From: a virus
IMG/VR virus record: IMGVR_UViG_3300022200_001565
Span: 1 to 32,121 of that record
Reading direction: 5' to 3' (one strand)
Length of the DNA: 32,121 nt
The position numbers and the translations under genes were made by a program. Each line of letters begins with the position of its first letter. Positions within the stretch are counted from its first letter, which is position 1. Shown one piece after another: positions 18,412-24,762 of this stretch. The notes under the pieces were generated by a model. The model searched no databases. It was not told the DNA's origin and saw only the letters and a program-made list of their open reading frames with translations.

Positions 18412-19926
18412 TCAACGCACAAATTGAAAGCGAGGAGATTTCTTAGGCCGTGAAAAAAGATCAAACTTCCTTCCAGCAACAACTGTTCTTGCTGGTTTTT
18501 GCGTGTTCATTAGCGCGCGCCCTTCACCCGCACCAAGAAAAAGATACTGTGCAGCATCGTGAACATGAGAGAACATATTTTTATCTGGCTTATCAGCATA
18601 ACGCTCACCAGCAACTTCCATTCTCTTGTAAGCGTATCCACCCTCAAAGCCTTTGATAAGTTGAGGGCAACGCCTGTCAATTAAAAATGCTGGCTTACCT
18701 TCAACCATTTTGGTCAACAGGGAAGAAACCGCCTCAAGTCGAAGGTCAACAGAGTTGGAAGGCGCAGGGAACGCCCTCAAGCCAGCACCGCGCAGAATGT
18801 GAAAGGGTGTAGATTCATCAGTCTGCGCTCTAAAATCACCAGAAGGATCTCCGTAAATTATAACCTCGGATGCTACAGCAAACCGTGTTGATAATTCATT
18901 TCTAAGAACCTCGGCAAAACGTACAATTCCCATATCAATAGCAACAATTTCAGATTGCACAAGCCATCTGCCGCGTACCTTTTGAGCAAATACAGCAGCG
19001 GGTGTCAGCCCAAAGTCTATGCCAACATAAACAGGAAGCTGTGCAGCAACAGGTATTTCCTCTTTTGCTATGTGAACATCTGAAGCAAACATCGGATATA
19101 CTGGCTTTCCATCTTGAATGTGACCCAAACGGTTCATCACATATACATCAATCCAGCTTTTTGTCTTACCGCGTATCAGGTTTGAATAATAGCCGCGAAG
19201 AATGTTTTTCTGGTTCTCCGCTTTAGGATTATCTTTGTAATCCTCTATCTCACCTTCTTCGTTTTTAGATTCGAGCATTCCAGCAGGTTGGGTGTAAAAA
19301 CTCCAATTGTCTGGCTTGACCAGCATCTTAGCTTGCTCACGCGGTATATGATCTGGGATTGGAACCTCACCAGACATAATAGGCCACCAATGATCTTCTT
19401 CGGGCGCATTGGTATCGGCAATAACGCCAGTCCAAGAAGGACCGCCATCACGCATAGAAGGATAACGCCCAACACGCATCGTACAGGCATCAATAATCGA
19501 CTTAGGAATCTCGCGCGCTTCGTTGATCCATATACCTGTGAGTTCAAGAGAAAGGAGTTTCTTAACATCCTCAGGGCGGTCAAGAGCCAAGAAAATAACT
19601 TCAAGATCAATGTCTCCCTTTCTAATATGGTGCGTGTATGGCACTGACCAGTGAAACTTGCCCCAATCTGATTCTGGAAACCAATCAAGCCAAGTCTTTA
19701 TTGTTGTTGTTCTAAGTTGCGGATTGGTGTTTCGAATAATAGCCCATCGGCTTTTGCGTATTCCGTCTGGCCCCTTCTGTTGAACAAGCGCGCGCCGAAA
19801 GACCTCAACACAACAGCCAACAGATTTCCCAGAACCAACAGGGCCACGAATACCACGAAAGAACGTATTGTCTTTCATAAAGTCTTTTAGCACCTCGCCA
19901 TCAGGCTTGTACTTAAAGTCAATCAT
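18412..19926 (-). CDS. Terminase large subunit
   Basis: 504 aa. The N-terminal ATPase has Walker A GPVGSGKS (residues 28-35) and Walker B GIWINE (131-136). The C-terminal nuclease has VGIDFG with Asp304, VIIYGDPSGDF with Asp360, and a late HVHDAAQYLF motif. These are the hallmarks of packaging motors that pump DNA into the head and cut it. The ATG overlaps the stop of the small gene upstream (ATGA). The stop codon is overlapped by a TTTGTGCGTTG element (18413-18423). Confidence 0.96.
   Translation of the reverse strand: MIDFKYKPDGEVLKDFMKDNTFFRGIRGPVGSGKSVGCCVEVFRRALVQQKGPDGIRKSRWAIIRNTNPQLRTTTIKTWLDWFPESDWGKFHWSVPYTHHIRKGDIDLEVIFLALDRPEDVKKLLSLELTGIWINEAREIPKSIIDACTMRVGRYPSMRDGGPSWTGVIADTNAPEEDHWWPIMSGEVPIPDHIPREQAKMLVKPDNWSFYTQPAGMLESKNEEGEIEDYKDNPKAENQKNILRGYYSNLIRGKTKSWIDVYVMNRLGHIQDGKPVYPMFASDVHIAKEEIPVAAQLPVYVGIDFGLTPAAVFAQKVRGRWLVQSEIVAIDMGIVRFAEVLRNELSTRFAVASEVIIYGDPSGDFRAQTDESTPFHILRGAGLRAFPAPSNSVDLRLEAVSSLLTKMVEGKPAFLIDRRCPQLIKGFEGGYAYKRMEVAGERYADKPDKNMFSHVHDAAQYLFLGAGEGRALMNTQKPARTVVAGRKFDLFSRPKKSPRFQFVR
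18413..18423 (-). promoter_or_regulatory. TTTGTGCGTTG element at terminase stop
   Basis: An exact copy overlapping the end of the large terminase gene, 48 bp upstream of the gp7.3-like ATG. TTGATT is followed after 16 bases by AATAGG, giving -35/-10-like spacing. Candidate promoter for portal and downstream head genes. Confidence 0.62.
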
Positions 19927-20123
19927 CTCAACCCCTGATCAACCCCTGTCTTAATCATGCATTCCGCAACATCAGGACCGATGTTGTCAATAACATTATC
20001 AAGCATATAGTTTGTAACATAAGACGCGCCATGCTTCTCATCAAAATGCTGAAAGTGAATACGCTTAACAATACGGCGCAACATCTCCAACTCTTCTTGC
20101 TTTAAACTGTTTACAAAGCTCAC
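19923..20123 (-). CDS. Small hypothetical protein upstream of terminase
   Basis: 66 aa with GTG start (GTGA overlap with the stop of the 53-residue gene). Sequence such as VNSLKQEELEMLRRIVKRIHF and YVTNYMLDNVIDNIGPDVAECMIKTG resembles small proteins found beside terminase genes in marine podoviruses. It is predicted helical. Function unknown; coupled to terminase by an ATGA overlap. Confidence 0.7.
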   Translation of the reverse strand: MSFVNSLKQEELEMLRRIVKRIHFQHFDEKHGASYVTNYMLDNVIDNIGPDVAECMIKTGVDQGLR

Positions 20124-20281
20124 TTCTTACCCCTAGCAGCCATTTCTTGAAACCGCTTCTTGCCATACTTCTTTCTGCCAATCGCAGCCGCAAGCGCCTT
20201 TGGGTCTTTAACATCTTTCTTTTCTAACTCTCGCACCAGCAAAGAAAAGCGTTTACCAGTTCCTAACTTGGGCTTCTTCAT
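20120..20281 (-). CDS. Very small basic hypothetical protein
   Basis: 53 aa, strongly basic: MKKPKLGTGKRF at the start, KDPKALAAAIGRKKYGKKRF in the middle. The KDPKALAAAIGRKKYGKK segment is a familiar small-phage-protein pattern. The ATG overlaps the stop of the upstream gene (ATGA), and its own TGA overlaps the GTG start of the next, so it fits the chain of coupled genes perfectly. Possibly nucleic-acid-binding from charge; otherwise unknown. Confidence 0.72.
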   Translation of the reverse strand: MKKPKLGTGKRFSLLVRELEKKDVKDPKALAAAIGRKKYGKKRFQEMAARGKK

Positions 20282-20514
20282 GTTCTATACTTCCTTACCT
20301 TCCGAGCAATCGCTTTCGGTTGAGCCACAAACTGCTTACCCTTTGCCTTACCCTCTCGTTTAGCTCTGGTTGTAGCTGCATATTCAGAACTACTAAGAGC
20401 AGCGATAGCCTTAGCAGGTAAGTAGCGCTCACCAGTCTCACTAGACTTCTTGCCAGACTTGGTTCGCCACTTCTGCTTTCCCCAATTAAGCAAAGATTTC
20501 TGAGAAGGCTTCAT
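20278..20514 (-). CDS. Basic hypothetical protein of marine-phage type
   Basis: 78 aa. The N-terminus KPSQKSLLNWGKQKWRTKSGKKSSETGERYLP followed by AIAALSSSEYAATTRAKREGKAKGKQF is a recurrent pattern in small proteins near terminase genes of marine phages. It is highly basic with conserved Trp residues, so it may bind DNA or virion proteins. It lies between other tiny genes with short or overlapping junctions. Function unknown. Confidence 0.75.
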   Translation of the reverse strand: MKPSQKSLLNWGKQKWRTKSGKKSSETGERYLPAKAIAALSSSEYAATTRAKREGKAKGKQFVAQPKAIARKVRKYRT

Positions 20515-20522
20515 GGCGCTTC

Positions 20523-20792
20523 TTAAAAACCGCGAATTGAGTTTTGAGCACGCTCCATTAGATTTTCCAACCTTTTCTTTTTAGCCAAAAGATCGGGTTT
20601 ACTCTCTTTGCCTCTAAGCATTCTAATCCCACGGCGTAAACCAGTTATTGCGTTTTTAGTAGCATCGACAAAGTTATGAGTTTTACGAAGTTCAGTTTTG
20701 TAAACTTCCTCTCCTTTGTATAAAGGTATAGACTGAAGCTCTTTGTCTATCTTCTTTAAAAGAGTAACACTCTTCGCTTTTACATTTTTCAT
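20523..20792 (-). CDS. Small basic coiled-coil hypothetical protein
   Basis: 89 aa from ATG 20792, which overlaps the TGA of the previous gene; a TTG one codon earlier is the alternative. Lys-rich and helical (LLKKIDKELQSIPLYKGEEV; KRLENLMERAQNSIRGF). No family recognised. Its place among coupled small genes supports that it is real. Confidence 0.65.
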   Translation of the reverse strand: MKNVKAKSVTLLKKIDKELQSIPLYKGEEVYKTELRKTHNFVDATKNAITGLRRGIRMLRGKESKPDLLAKKKRLENLMERAQNSIRGF

Positions 20793-20959
20793 CAAGTATA
20801 CCCTCCACCAGCAGCCTTATACTGCTTTGCTAATAGTTGCGCCTTCCTTGCCGACCACTGACCCGCACCAGTGCCATGAGTTGCCTTTGCCTTAATCCTG
20901 CGAAACAAAGACTTTCTCATCTTAGGCTTAGTATAATTGCCAGCCTCATTTACCGCCAT
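20792..20959 (-). CDS. Small basic protein (GNYTKP...WSARKAQLLAKQYKA type)
   Basis: 55 aa from the ATG at 20959 (MAVNEAGNYTKPKMRK). The pattern NYTKPxMRKxLFxxIKA followed by GQWSARKAQLLAKQYKAxGGGY is widespread in marine phage genomes, usually as an uncharacterised short protein. An open frame extends upstream to 21061, but that part reads as the out-of-frame shadow of the neighbouring gene and lacks the family signature. GGAAGG lies about eleven bases upstream. It overlaps the preceding gene by 14 bp. Confidence 0.75.
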   Translation of the reverse strand: MAVNEAGNYTKPKMRKSLFRRIKAKATHGTGAGQWSARKAQLLAKQYKAAGGGYT

Positions 20960-21185
20960 TGATATACTTACCTTCCATGTCCCACTTCTTCTCAATCCGC
21001 TTGGCTCTGCTAAGAAGAGACTTATACTGAGGATTCCTGTCACGAATGTAAGTCGCAACATCCATCATTACATTATGATAACGCCGCAACCACTTGTTCG
21101 GCTGGTCCTCATCCGTTACCTTGTCAGGAATGTCAAACGCACTCATCTGCTTTAACAAAGTATCGTATCGCTTCTCTTCACTCAT
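20946..21185 (-). CDS. Small hypothetical protein
   Basis: 79 aa, charged and helical (MSEEKRYDTLLKQMSAFDIPDKVTDEDQPNKWLRRYHNVM split over two helices, then YIRDRNPQYKSLLSRAKRIEKKW). No family recognised. The ATG overlaps the stop of the MCFGG gene (TAATG) and its end overlaps the next gene, so it belongs to the coupled chain of small late genes. Confidence 0.68.
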   Translation of the reverse strand: MSEEKRYDTLLKQMSAFDIPDKVTDEDQPNKWLRRYHNVMMDVATYIRDRNPQYKSLLSRAKRIEKKWDMEGKYINGGK

Positions 21186-21373
21186 TAATCCATCCTAAGT
21201 AAAGAACGAACCTGCATACCACCCTTGCGAGGCTTCGGAACATCAGTCAACTGTTGATCCCGCTCTGGACCCTCACCAACCTGAGTCGACGGCAAAGGCC
21301 CATAATCCTTCTTCATCTCCTGATAAAACTCATCAGCAGTCTTAGTCTTCTTCTTACTACCACCAAAACACAT
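21185..21373 (-). CDS. Small MCFGG protein
   Basis: 62 aa: MCFGGSKKKTKTADEFYQEM, a Pro-rich middle, and a tail ending VRSLLRMD. The MCFGG start and the basic RSL-containing tail match the gp7.3-like gene at 18102-18365, suggesting the two are distant relatives or share a targeting signal. TAATG overlaps at both ends. A virion-associated role is only inferred. Confidence 0.68.
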   Translation of the reverse strand: MCFGGSKKKTKTADEFYQEMKKDYGPLPSTQVGEGPERDQQLTDVPKPRKGGMQVRSLLRMD

Positions 21374-21645
21374 TATGACTTCCTATGCCTCTTTGCAAAG
21401 TTGCGCGCCGCCTCAACACTGCCAAACCCCCAAGCCTTCAATGCTAAAGCCTTCCGCGTAGGACGCCCCTTCTCATCCCTCATCGGACCCTTCATCCCAG
21501 CAAACCTAGCAGCAAAAGAAACACGACGACCATGAGTCCCCTTCTTTTGAGGAGGCTTTAAATTAGCACCCTCCTTGCGCTTAAAATAAGCACGACCCGC
21601 AGCATTCAATCCACCCTCAGGATTCTGATACTTCTTGGCGACCAT
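21373..21645 (-). CDS. Small basic protein with KKYQNPEGGLNAAGRAYFKRKEG block
   Basis: 90 aa from ATG 21645 (MVAKKYQNPEGG); an upstream ATG at 21654 is possible. The KKYQNPEGGLNAAGRAYFKR and EGANLKPP segments form a block found in many short, basic phage proteins of unknown function, followed here by a basic C-terminus with RKALALKAWGFGSVEAARNF. Very rich in Lys and Arg, so nucleic-acid contact is plausible. It is near the head of the late block. Confidence 0.75.
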   Translation of the reverse strand: MVAKKYQNPEGGLNAAGRAYFKRKEGANLKPPQKKGTHGRRVSFAARFAGMKGPMRDEKGRPTRKALALKAWGFGSVEAARNFAKRHRKS

Positions 21646-21730
21646 AGCCAACACTCCGCAATGCTAACTTAACCTTGGACATATCGTCCTTCGGTGGTTG
21701 CTTCTCTGGATTCTTCTTAAAACGTGCCAT
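21617..21730 (-). CDS. Possible 37-residue leader protein of the late block
   Basis: 37 aa: starts MARFKKNPEKQPPKDDMSKV, then a short basic region. AGGG lies seven bases before the ATG, and the start is 34 bp after a TTTGTGCGTTG element with a -10-like TATAGG between them, as expected for a first gene. It overlaps the next gene by 29 bp. Too short to judge by coding statistics; it may instead be untranslated leader. Confidence 0.42.
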   Translation of the reverse strand: MARFKKNPEKQPPKDDMSKVKLALRSVGYGRQEVSES

Positions 21731-21763
21731 GATCAAACCCTATAACAAAAAAAATATTTTCAA

Positions 21764-21774
21764 CAACGCACAAA
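21764..21774 (-). promoter_or_regulatory. TTTGTGCGTTG element at the head of the late block
   Basis: An exact copy in the gap between the small terminase gene and the first late genes. TTGTTG is followed after 16 bases by TATAGG, the same geometry as the copy at 18413. AT-rich surroundings. Best candidate for the main late promoter. Confidence 0.65.
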
Positions 21775-21875
21775 AAAACCTTTTTTAAGAAAAATGCTAG
21801 TGGGGGACTATTACTGTCACGTGACTGCCACTTTTTCCCCCCACCCCCTCCTAGCTACACGGATGAACAAAGAGT
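21775..21875. promoter_or_regulatory. Intergenic region with GTCACGTGAC palindrome
   Basis: About 100 bp without a gene between small terminase and the late block. It holds a perfect 10-bp palindrome GTCACGTGAC (21816-21825), flanked by GTGGGGG (about 21800) and CCCCCAC (about 21836), which can pair around it. Candidate operator, structured terminator for small terminase, or packaging-related site; nothing decides among these. Confidence 0.45.
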
Positions 21876-22250
21876 TTACCCTAGATCGATTGAGACGCGA
21901 ATATCTCCAGCTACCTGCACTTGGCTCCGATCTATGGGCTTATAGCCAGCGCGATCAAGAAGATCCTTGGCTGCCTCAAGCTGGACATATTCGCTCTTGG
22001 CACCAGTTGCTAACCGCTTCACAGTTCCAGCAGCAAGGGTAGCGCTGATTCCAAACTCCTCGTTCATCCTTTGCATCAAGTATTGCTGCACATGCGCAAG
22101 CTTTAACGCTTTGGTTGCAGTCACTCTCCCAGATTCTCCTTCTGCGTATCCAGCATCGGCAGCAGCCTGCTTGATACTACAGCCTTTTGCTACGAGGGTA
22201 TCAACTAGCGCAGTCTGCTTTGCAGTCAGCTTACGTTCTGCAATCTTCAT
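21876..22250 (-). CDS. Terminase small subunit (putative)
   Basis: 124 aa. The N-terminal half is a helix-turn-helix typical of small terminases: LTAKQTALVDTLVAKGCSIKQAAADAGYAEGESGRVTATKAL spans residues about 8-49, followed by a helical oligomerisation region. It would recognise the packaging site and load the large subunit. AAGGA sits about seven bases before the ATG. It is separated from the rest of the late block by about 145 bp of regulatory-looking DNA, so it may be expressed at a different time. Confidence 0.8.
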   Translation of the reverse strand: MKIAERKLTAKQTALVDTLVAKGCSIKQAAADAGYAEGESGRVTATKALKLAHVQQYLMQRMNEEFGISATLAAGTVKRLATGAKSEYVQLEAAKDLLDRAGYKPIDRSQVQVAGDIRVSIDLG

Positions 22251-22415
22251 CTCTCATTCCTTTTTTCTAAGCTGCACATATTGATCTAGATGACTGTTTG
22301 CAATGCTGGGCTAGACCATCATCGCTAAGTTCTAAGAAGGAATGAGTGATGATTCTACTCCGTGCTGTTGCCCCCCCTTCCCTCTTCCCCCCCATTGCTA
22401 CTGGCTGACTGCAAG

Positions 22416-22508
22416 GCACGTCAAGATGTTACGTTGCGTCACTTGTGTTTCTTAGCAATGTCACCACAACATCTAGTGCTATTATCTGCTCTGCCCCTCT
22501 TGACGTGC
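22416..22508. repeat. Long-range inverted repeat with nested arms
   Basis: GCACGTCAAGA (22416-22426) is perfectly complementary to TCTTGACGTGC (22498-22508), and inside it AGATGTT (22424-22430) pairs with AACATCT (22468-22474). The arms sit 71 bp apart in non-coding DNA. Candidate structured RNA or protein-binding pair. Confidence 0.55.
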
Positions 22509-22514
22509 TATTGA

Positions 22515-22754
22515 GCCGATGCGCAGCAAGCAGACCATACTGACGCAGATCAGAGATTTGCGCGTTACCATCAAGGCGTAATAGATACTACACTTGGCGT
22601 GAGATTCGACAACATCGGCGCGTCATTTGGTCTGCGTGCAGAGATTGGTTATCCATTTATGGCCCTCCCATTCAGCCTTGCTGCGGCCACCCTAGCGGTA
22701 GTCCCTGATCCGAAATCACAACATCAAACTGGCAGCAAGCAGTTTCCTTTTTGA
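22515..22754 (+). pseudogene. Start-less open frame, possible gene remnant
   Basis: 79 sense codons between two stops, reading ...FARYHQGVIDTTLGVRFD, GASFGLRAEIGYPF and on to KQFPF. There is no ATG near the beginning and no ribosome site, so it is not a normal gene. It reads like ordinary protein sequence, so it may be a decayed gene fragment, or chance. Confidence 0.25.
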
Positions 22755-22770
22755 GCAGGTTTTAAGTGTT

Positions 22771-22801
22771 GCATGTGCTATTCGCCGTTGGCGGCACATG
22801 C
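22771..22801. other. Strong hairpin in the early leader region
   Basis: GCATGTGC (22771-22778) pairs with GCACATGC (22794-22801), with an inner CGCC/GGCG stem (22783-22786, 22790-22793) and a GTT loop. No T-tract follows. It could form in RNA or as a cruciform. Confidence 0.6.
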
Positions 22802-22924
22802 GTTGCAATCAGTGTGCGTTGATGGGTGTGTGCTTAGTTCGCAATGTGCCTTGTGGGGAAACGGCTTGCAGCCAGCGAGGGCAACGCTGGCGTTGCCTTT
22901 GATGCAGTGATTATCGGGGGCCAA

Positions 22925-22945
22925 CCGCGAGGGTGGTCCTCGCGG
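22925..22945 (+). other. Hairpin just upstream of the first early ribosome site
   Basis: Perfect 8-bp stem CCGCGAGG / CCTCGCGG with a five-base loop, ending six bases before the AGGAGAAC site of the gene at 22964. Likely to shape translation or stability of the early mRNA. Confidence 0.6.
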
Positions 22946-22963
22946 CAGAACAGGAGAACCAAC

Positions 22964-23392
22964 ATGTCTAACTCAATATCTACACTTGCCCAAATGAAGC
23001 TTGATGTTATCAAATATCACGCTGTAACTATTACTACAGACCTTGATGGAAACGAGATTACAAATCTCAAAGATCTGGTCAGCATGGCTAACGATGCTTG
23101 CTACACATCGCACAACAGCGTTATGTACGTCAAGAAGAGCATAGCAGATGCACTAGCTGACTATGACATTGCTTGCGAGAACAAAAATGCGCGCGATACG
23201 GAACGTCTTGAGCGATACCTCGCAATCCTCCAAGAACGCTATGCAGCGCAAGATGAGCGTCACCAAGCCGATGTAGACGTCTACTCAATCCTAACGAATG
23301 GCGAGCAATGGCAGCGCGCCAAGCCAAAAGCATCTGGCTCAAAGATGCCCAAGAAAGATCTCTCAGCACTGAGAGCGGTGGCTGCTTCATAG
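22964..23392 (+). CDS. First early gene, hypothetical protein
   Basis: 142 aa. The open frame continues upstream to 22844, but the start at 22964 has the early-block ribosome site AGGAGAAC and the upstream extension is a hairpin-rich leader. The protein is helical in the middle (SIADALADYDIACENKNARDTERLERYLAILQERY) with a basic tail. No family recognised. As the first gene of the early block it may modulate the host; that is only positional inference. Confidence 0.72.
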   Translation: MSNSISTLAQMKLDVIKYHAVTITTDLDGNEITNLKDLVSMANDACYTSHNSVMYVKKSIADALADYDIACENKNARDTERLERYLAILQERYAAQDERHQADVDVYSILTNGEQWQRAKPKASGSKMPKKDLSALRAVAAS

Positions 23393-23600
23393 CAGCCCCA
23401 CACTCTCAGATGGTAGCGCACCACGCGCTGCCATCAGCCACGTCCGTGAGGGCCGATGCTCCATATGCACATTGCGCGCGGGGCAAGGGGGCTTCACCGA
23501 CATTGCCGCGCTTTGTAAGATTTAATGCTTGCAAAGTTTTTTAAATATAAATAGCATTGCTTATACGCAATGTACAACCATAAGATAAAAGGAGAACAAT
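23393..23600 (+). promoter_or_regulatory. Gap with hairpins and weak promoter-like sequence
   Basis: 208 bp without a gene. A hairpin at 23409-23435 pairs GATGG-T-AGCGC with GCGCT-G-CCATC (11 bp with one G-U). Further on, TTGCAA (23529-23534) is followed after 17 bp by TAGCAT, and CATTGC (23555-23560) pairs with GCAATG (23567-23572). A second early promoter with an operator-like dyad is possible but weak. Confidence 0.4.
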
Positions 23601-23807
23601 ATGGTTACTGCACAACTGTTGAAATGGCAAGCGCCTGTTGAGATGAAGCTTACTGCTTCTGATCTTGAATCAATGGCTTTGTTTTTTGCAAAGACAGAAG
23701 TCGAAGAGCTTTTAAAAGATAGTTATGCTATGAAAACTATCGCCAAACAGATTGTCGCTCAATCTGAGAAGGTGCAAGATGCACTTAATCCTTCATACAA
23801 TTCGTGA
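23601..23807 (+). CDS. Small hypothetical early protein
   Basis: 68 aa, probably helical (LTASDLESMALFFAKTEVEELLKDSYAMKTIAKQIVAQSEK, shown as one helical region). The start has an exact AGGAGAAC site and follows a 208-bp gap with hairpins and a weak promoter-like segment. The next small gene overlaps its end by 29 bp. No family recognised. Confidence 0.68.
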   Translation: MVTAQLLKWQAPVEMKLTASDLESMALFFAKTEVEELLKDSYAMKTIAKQIVAQSEKVQDALNPSYNS

Positions 23808-23913
23808 GGCTGTATCTGAGATGCGCACGTCTGACCTAATCGGTATCGTGTGCATCTTAATCATATGGTTGGGGCTGATGTTCATCGCCCCATTCCTAAT
23901 CATAACAATATAG
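23779..23913 (+). CDS. 44-residue single-span membrane protein
   Basis: M-H-L-I-L-H start, a short polar part, then a continuous hydrophobic span LIGIVCILIIWLGLMFIAPF (residues 20-39). GAAGG lies six bases before the ATG. It overlaps the previous gene by 29 bp, and its TAG sits in the ribosome site of the DUF932 gene, so the spacing argues for a real gene. A small inner-membrane peptide made early could affect host physiology or superinfection. Function unknown. Confidence 0.6.
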   Translation: MHLILHTIREAVSEMRTSDLIGIVCILIIWLGLMFIAPFLIITI

Positions 23914-23922
23914 GAGAACGCT

Positions 23923-24762
23923 ATGTCTTATCTTGAACCAATTAATCATTGGGATTTTCCCGTTGAGCTTATGCCAACACCCAATGCAGTAACAGGTGAT
24001 CCAGAACCAGACGCATATCAAGTTGTGCGTACTGATACCAACAAAGTCCTTGGTCATCATGGCTCACGTTACAAACTCGTACCGCATCAGCAAGTTATTG
24101 AGTCCATCATTGGAGCAGTGAACGAAGCTGACATTACAAAAGATTACGAACTCAGTGTCGACATCTTTGAAGATGGACGAAAGATGCGTGGGCAGATACT
24201 CTTTCCTGATCTGGTAACTGAACCAGAGGTCGGTGACATTGTGCAAGCGCGCCTGTCATTTACCAATAGTTATGATGCAAGCTGGTCATTTGCACAGATG
24301 TTTGACGCATTGCGACTGTGGTGCAAGAACGGATGCACAACGCCTGATGCAATAGCGCGCAGCAAATACAAGCATACAACATTCCTCAGTGTTGATGGCT
24401 CTGCCGCCAAGATCCGCGCAGGTATTGACCATTTCCATACGCGCAAAGATGAATGGCAAGCTTGGATGAAAACCAAAGTCGAGCAAGACTTCGTTGAATC
24501 CTTCTTTAAAAAGACAATCTGCAAAGGCGCACACACACGCCAATTGCAGAAGGATAACATCAACCAAAAGCAATTAGAAAACTTGCTTCGCATTTGGGAT
24601 AACGAAAGATCCCAACTCGGTGCCAACAAATGGGCATTGTATAACTGCTTAACATATTGGGCCACGCATACAGACGATGCGCGCACCCCTCATGTTGCGC
24701 GTTACAATCGTGAAACCGACATCGCAAAAGCAATGTCTTCAACACTGTGGAAAGGACTATGA
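23923..24762 (+). CDS. DUF932 phage/plasmid protein
   Basis: 279 aa. The beginning (YQVVRTDTNKVLGHHGSRYKLVPHQQVIES), the middle (DIVQARLSFTNSYDASWSFAQM, LRLWCKNGC) and the end (NKWALYNCLTYWATH) fit the DUF932 family, common on phages and plasmids and of unproven biochemical role. It carries the AGGAGAAC site and its stop overlaps the next ATG (ATGA). It is next to the recombination genes, which suggests a DNA-metabolism link but does not prove it. Confidence 0.82.
   Translation: MSYLEPINHWDFPVELMPTPNAVTGDPEPDAYQVVRTDTNKVLGHHGSRYKLVPHQQVIESIIGAVNEADITKDYELSVDIFEDGRKMRGQILFPDLVTEPEVGDIVQARLSFTNSYDASWSFAQMFDALRLWCKNGCTTPDAIARSKYKHTTFLSVDGSAAKIRAGIDHFHTRKDEWQAWMKTKVEQDFVESFFKKTICKGAHTRQLQKDNINQKQLENLLRIWDNERSQLGANKWALYNCLTYWATHTDDARTPHVARYNRETDIAKAMSSTLWKGL

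Larger units (their letters stand above)
22251..22963. other. Divergent non-coding region, possible origin or control region
   Basis: About 710 bp between the small terminase start and the first early gene. No convincing gene with start and ribosome site is present. It has C-runs (about 22371-22393), an 11-bp inverted repeat with nested arms, two further hairpins, and an open frame of 79 codons without a start. By eye it is more GC-rich than the genes beside it. It could be a replication origin, a structured RNA, or a control region. Confidence 0.5.

Noticed and set aside
17871-18446. 191-residue plus-strand frame opposite portal and gp7.3-like genes
   Set aside because: Low-complexity Phe/Ser sequence antisense to confident genes, with no ribosome site.
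22342-22455. Short plus-strand frame beginning ATGAGTGATGAT after AAGAAGGA
   Set aside because: Cys/Pro-rich reading driven by C-runs; spacing to the ribosome site is too short. A 19-codon alternative at 22349 has better spacing but nothing else in favour.
22812-22822. Plus-strand GTGTGCGTTGA as a sixth late motif
   Set aside because: It shares GTGCGTTGA but lacks the TTT before it, is on the other strand, and has no -10-like box at the expected distance.
22251-22963. tRNA gene in the structured region
   Set aside because: No T-loop GGTTCGANTCC-like sequence or acceptor pairing was found; the stems do not fit a cloverleaf.
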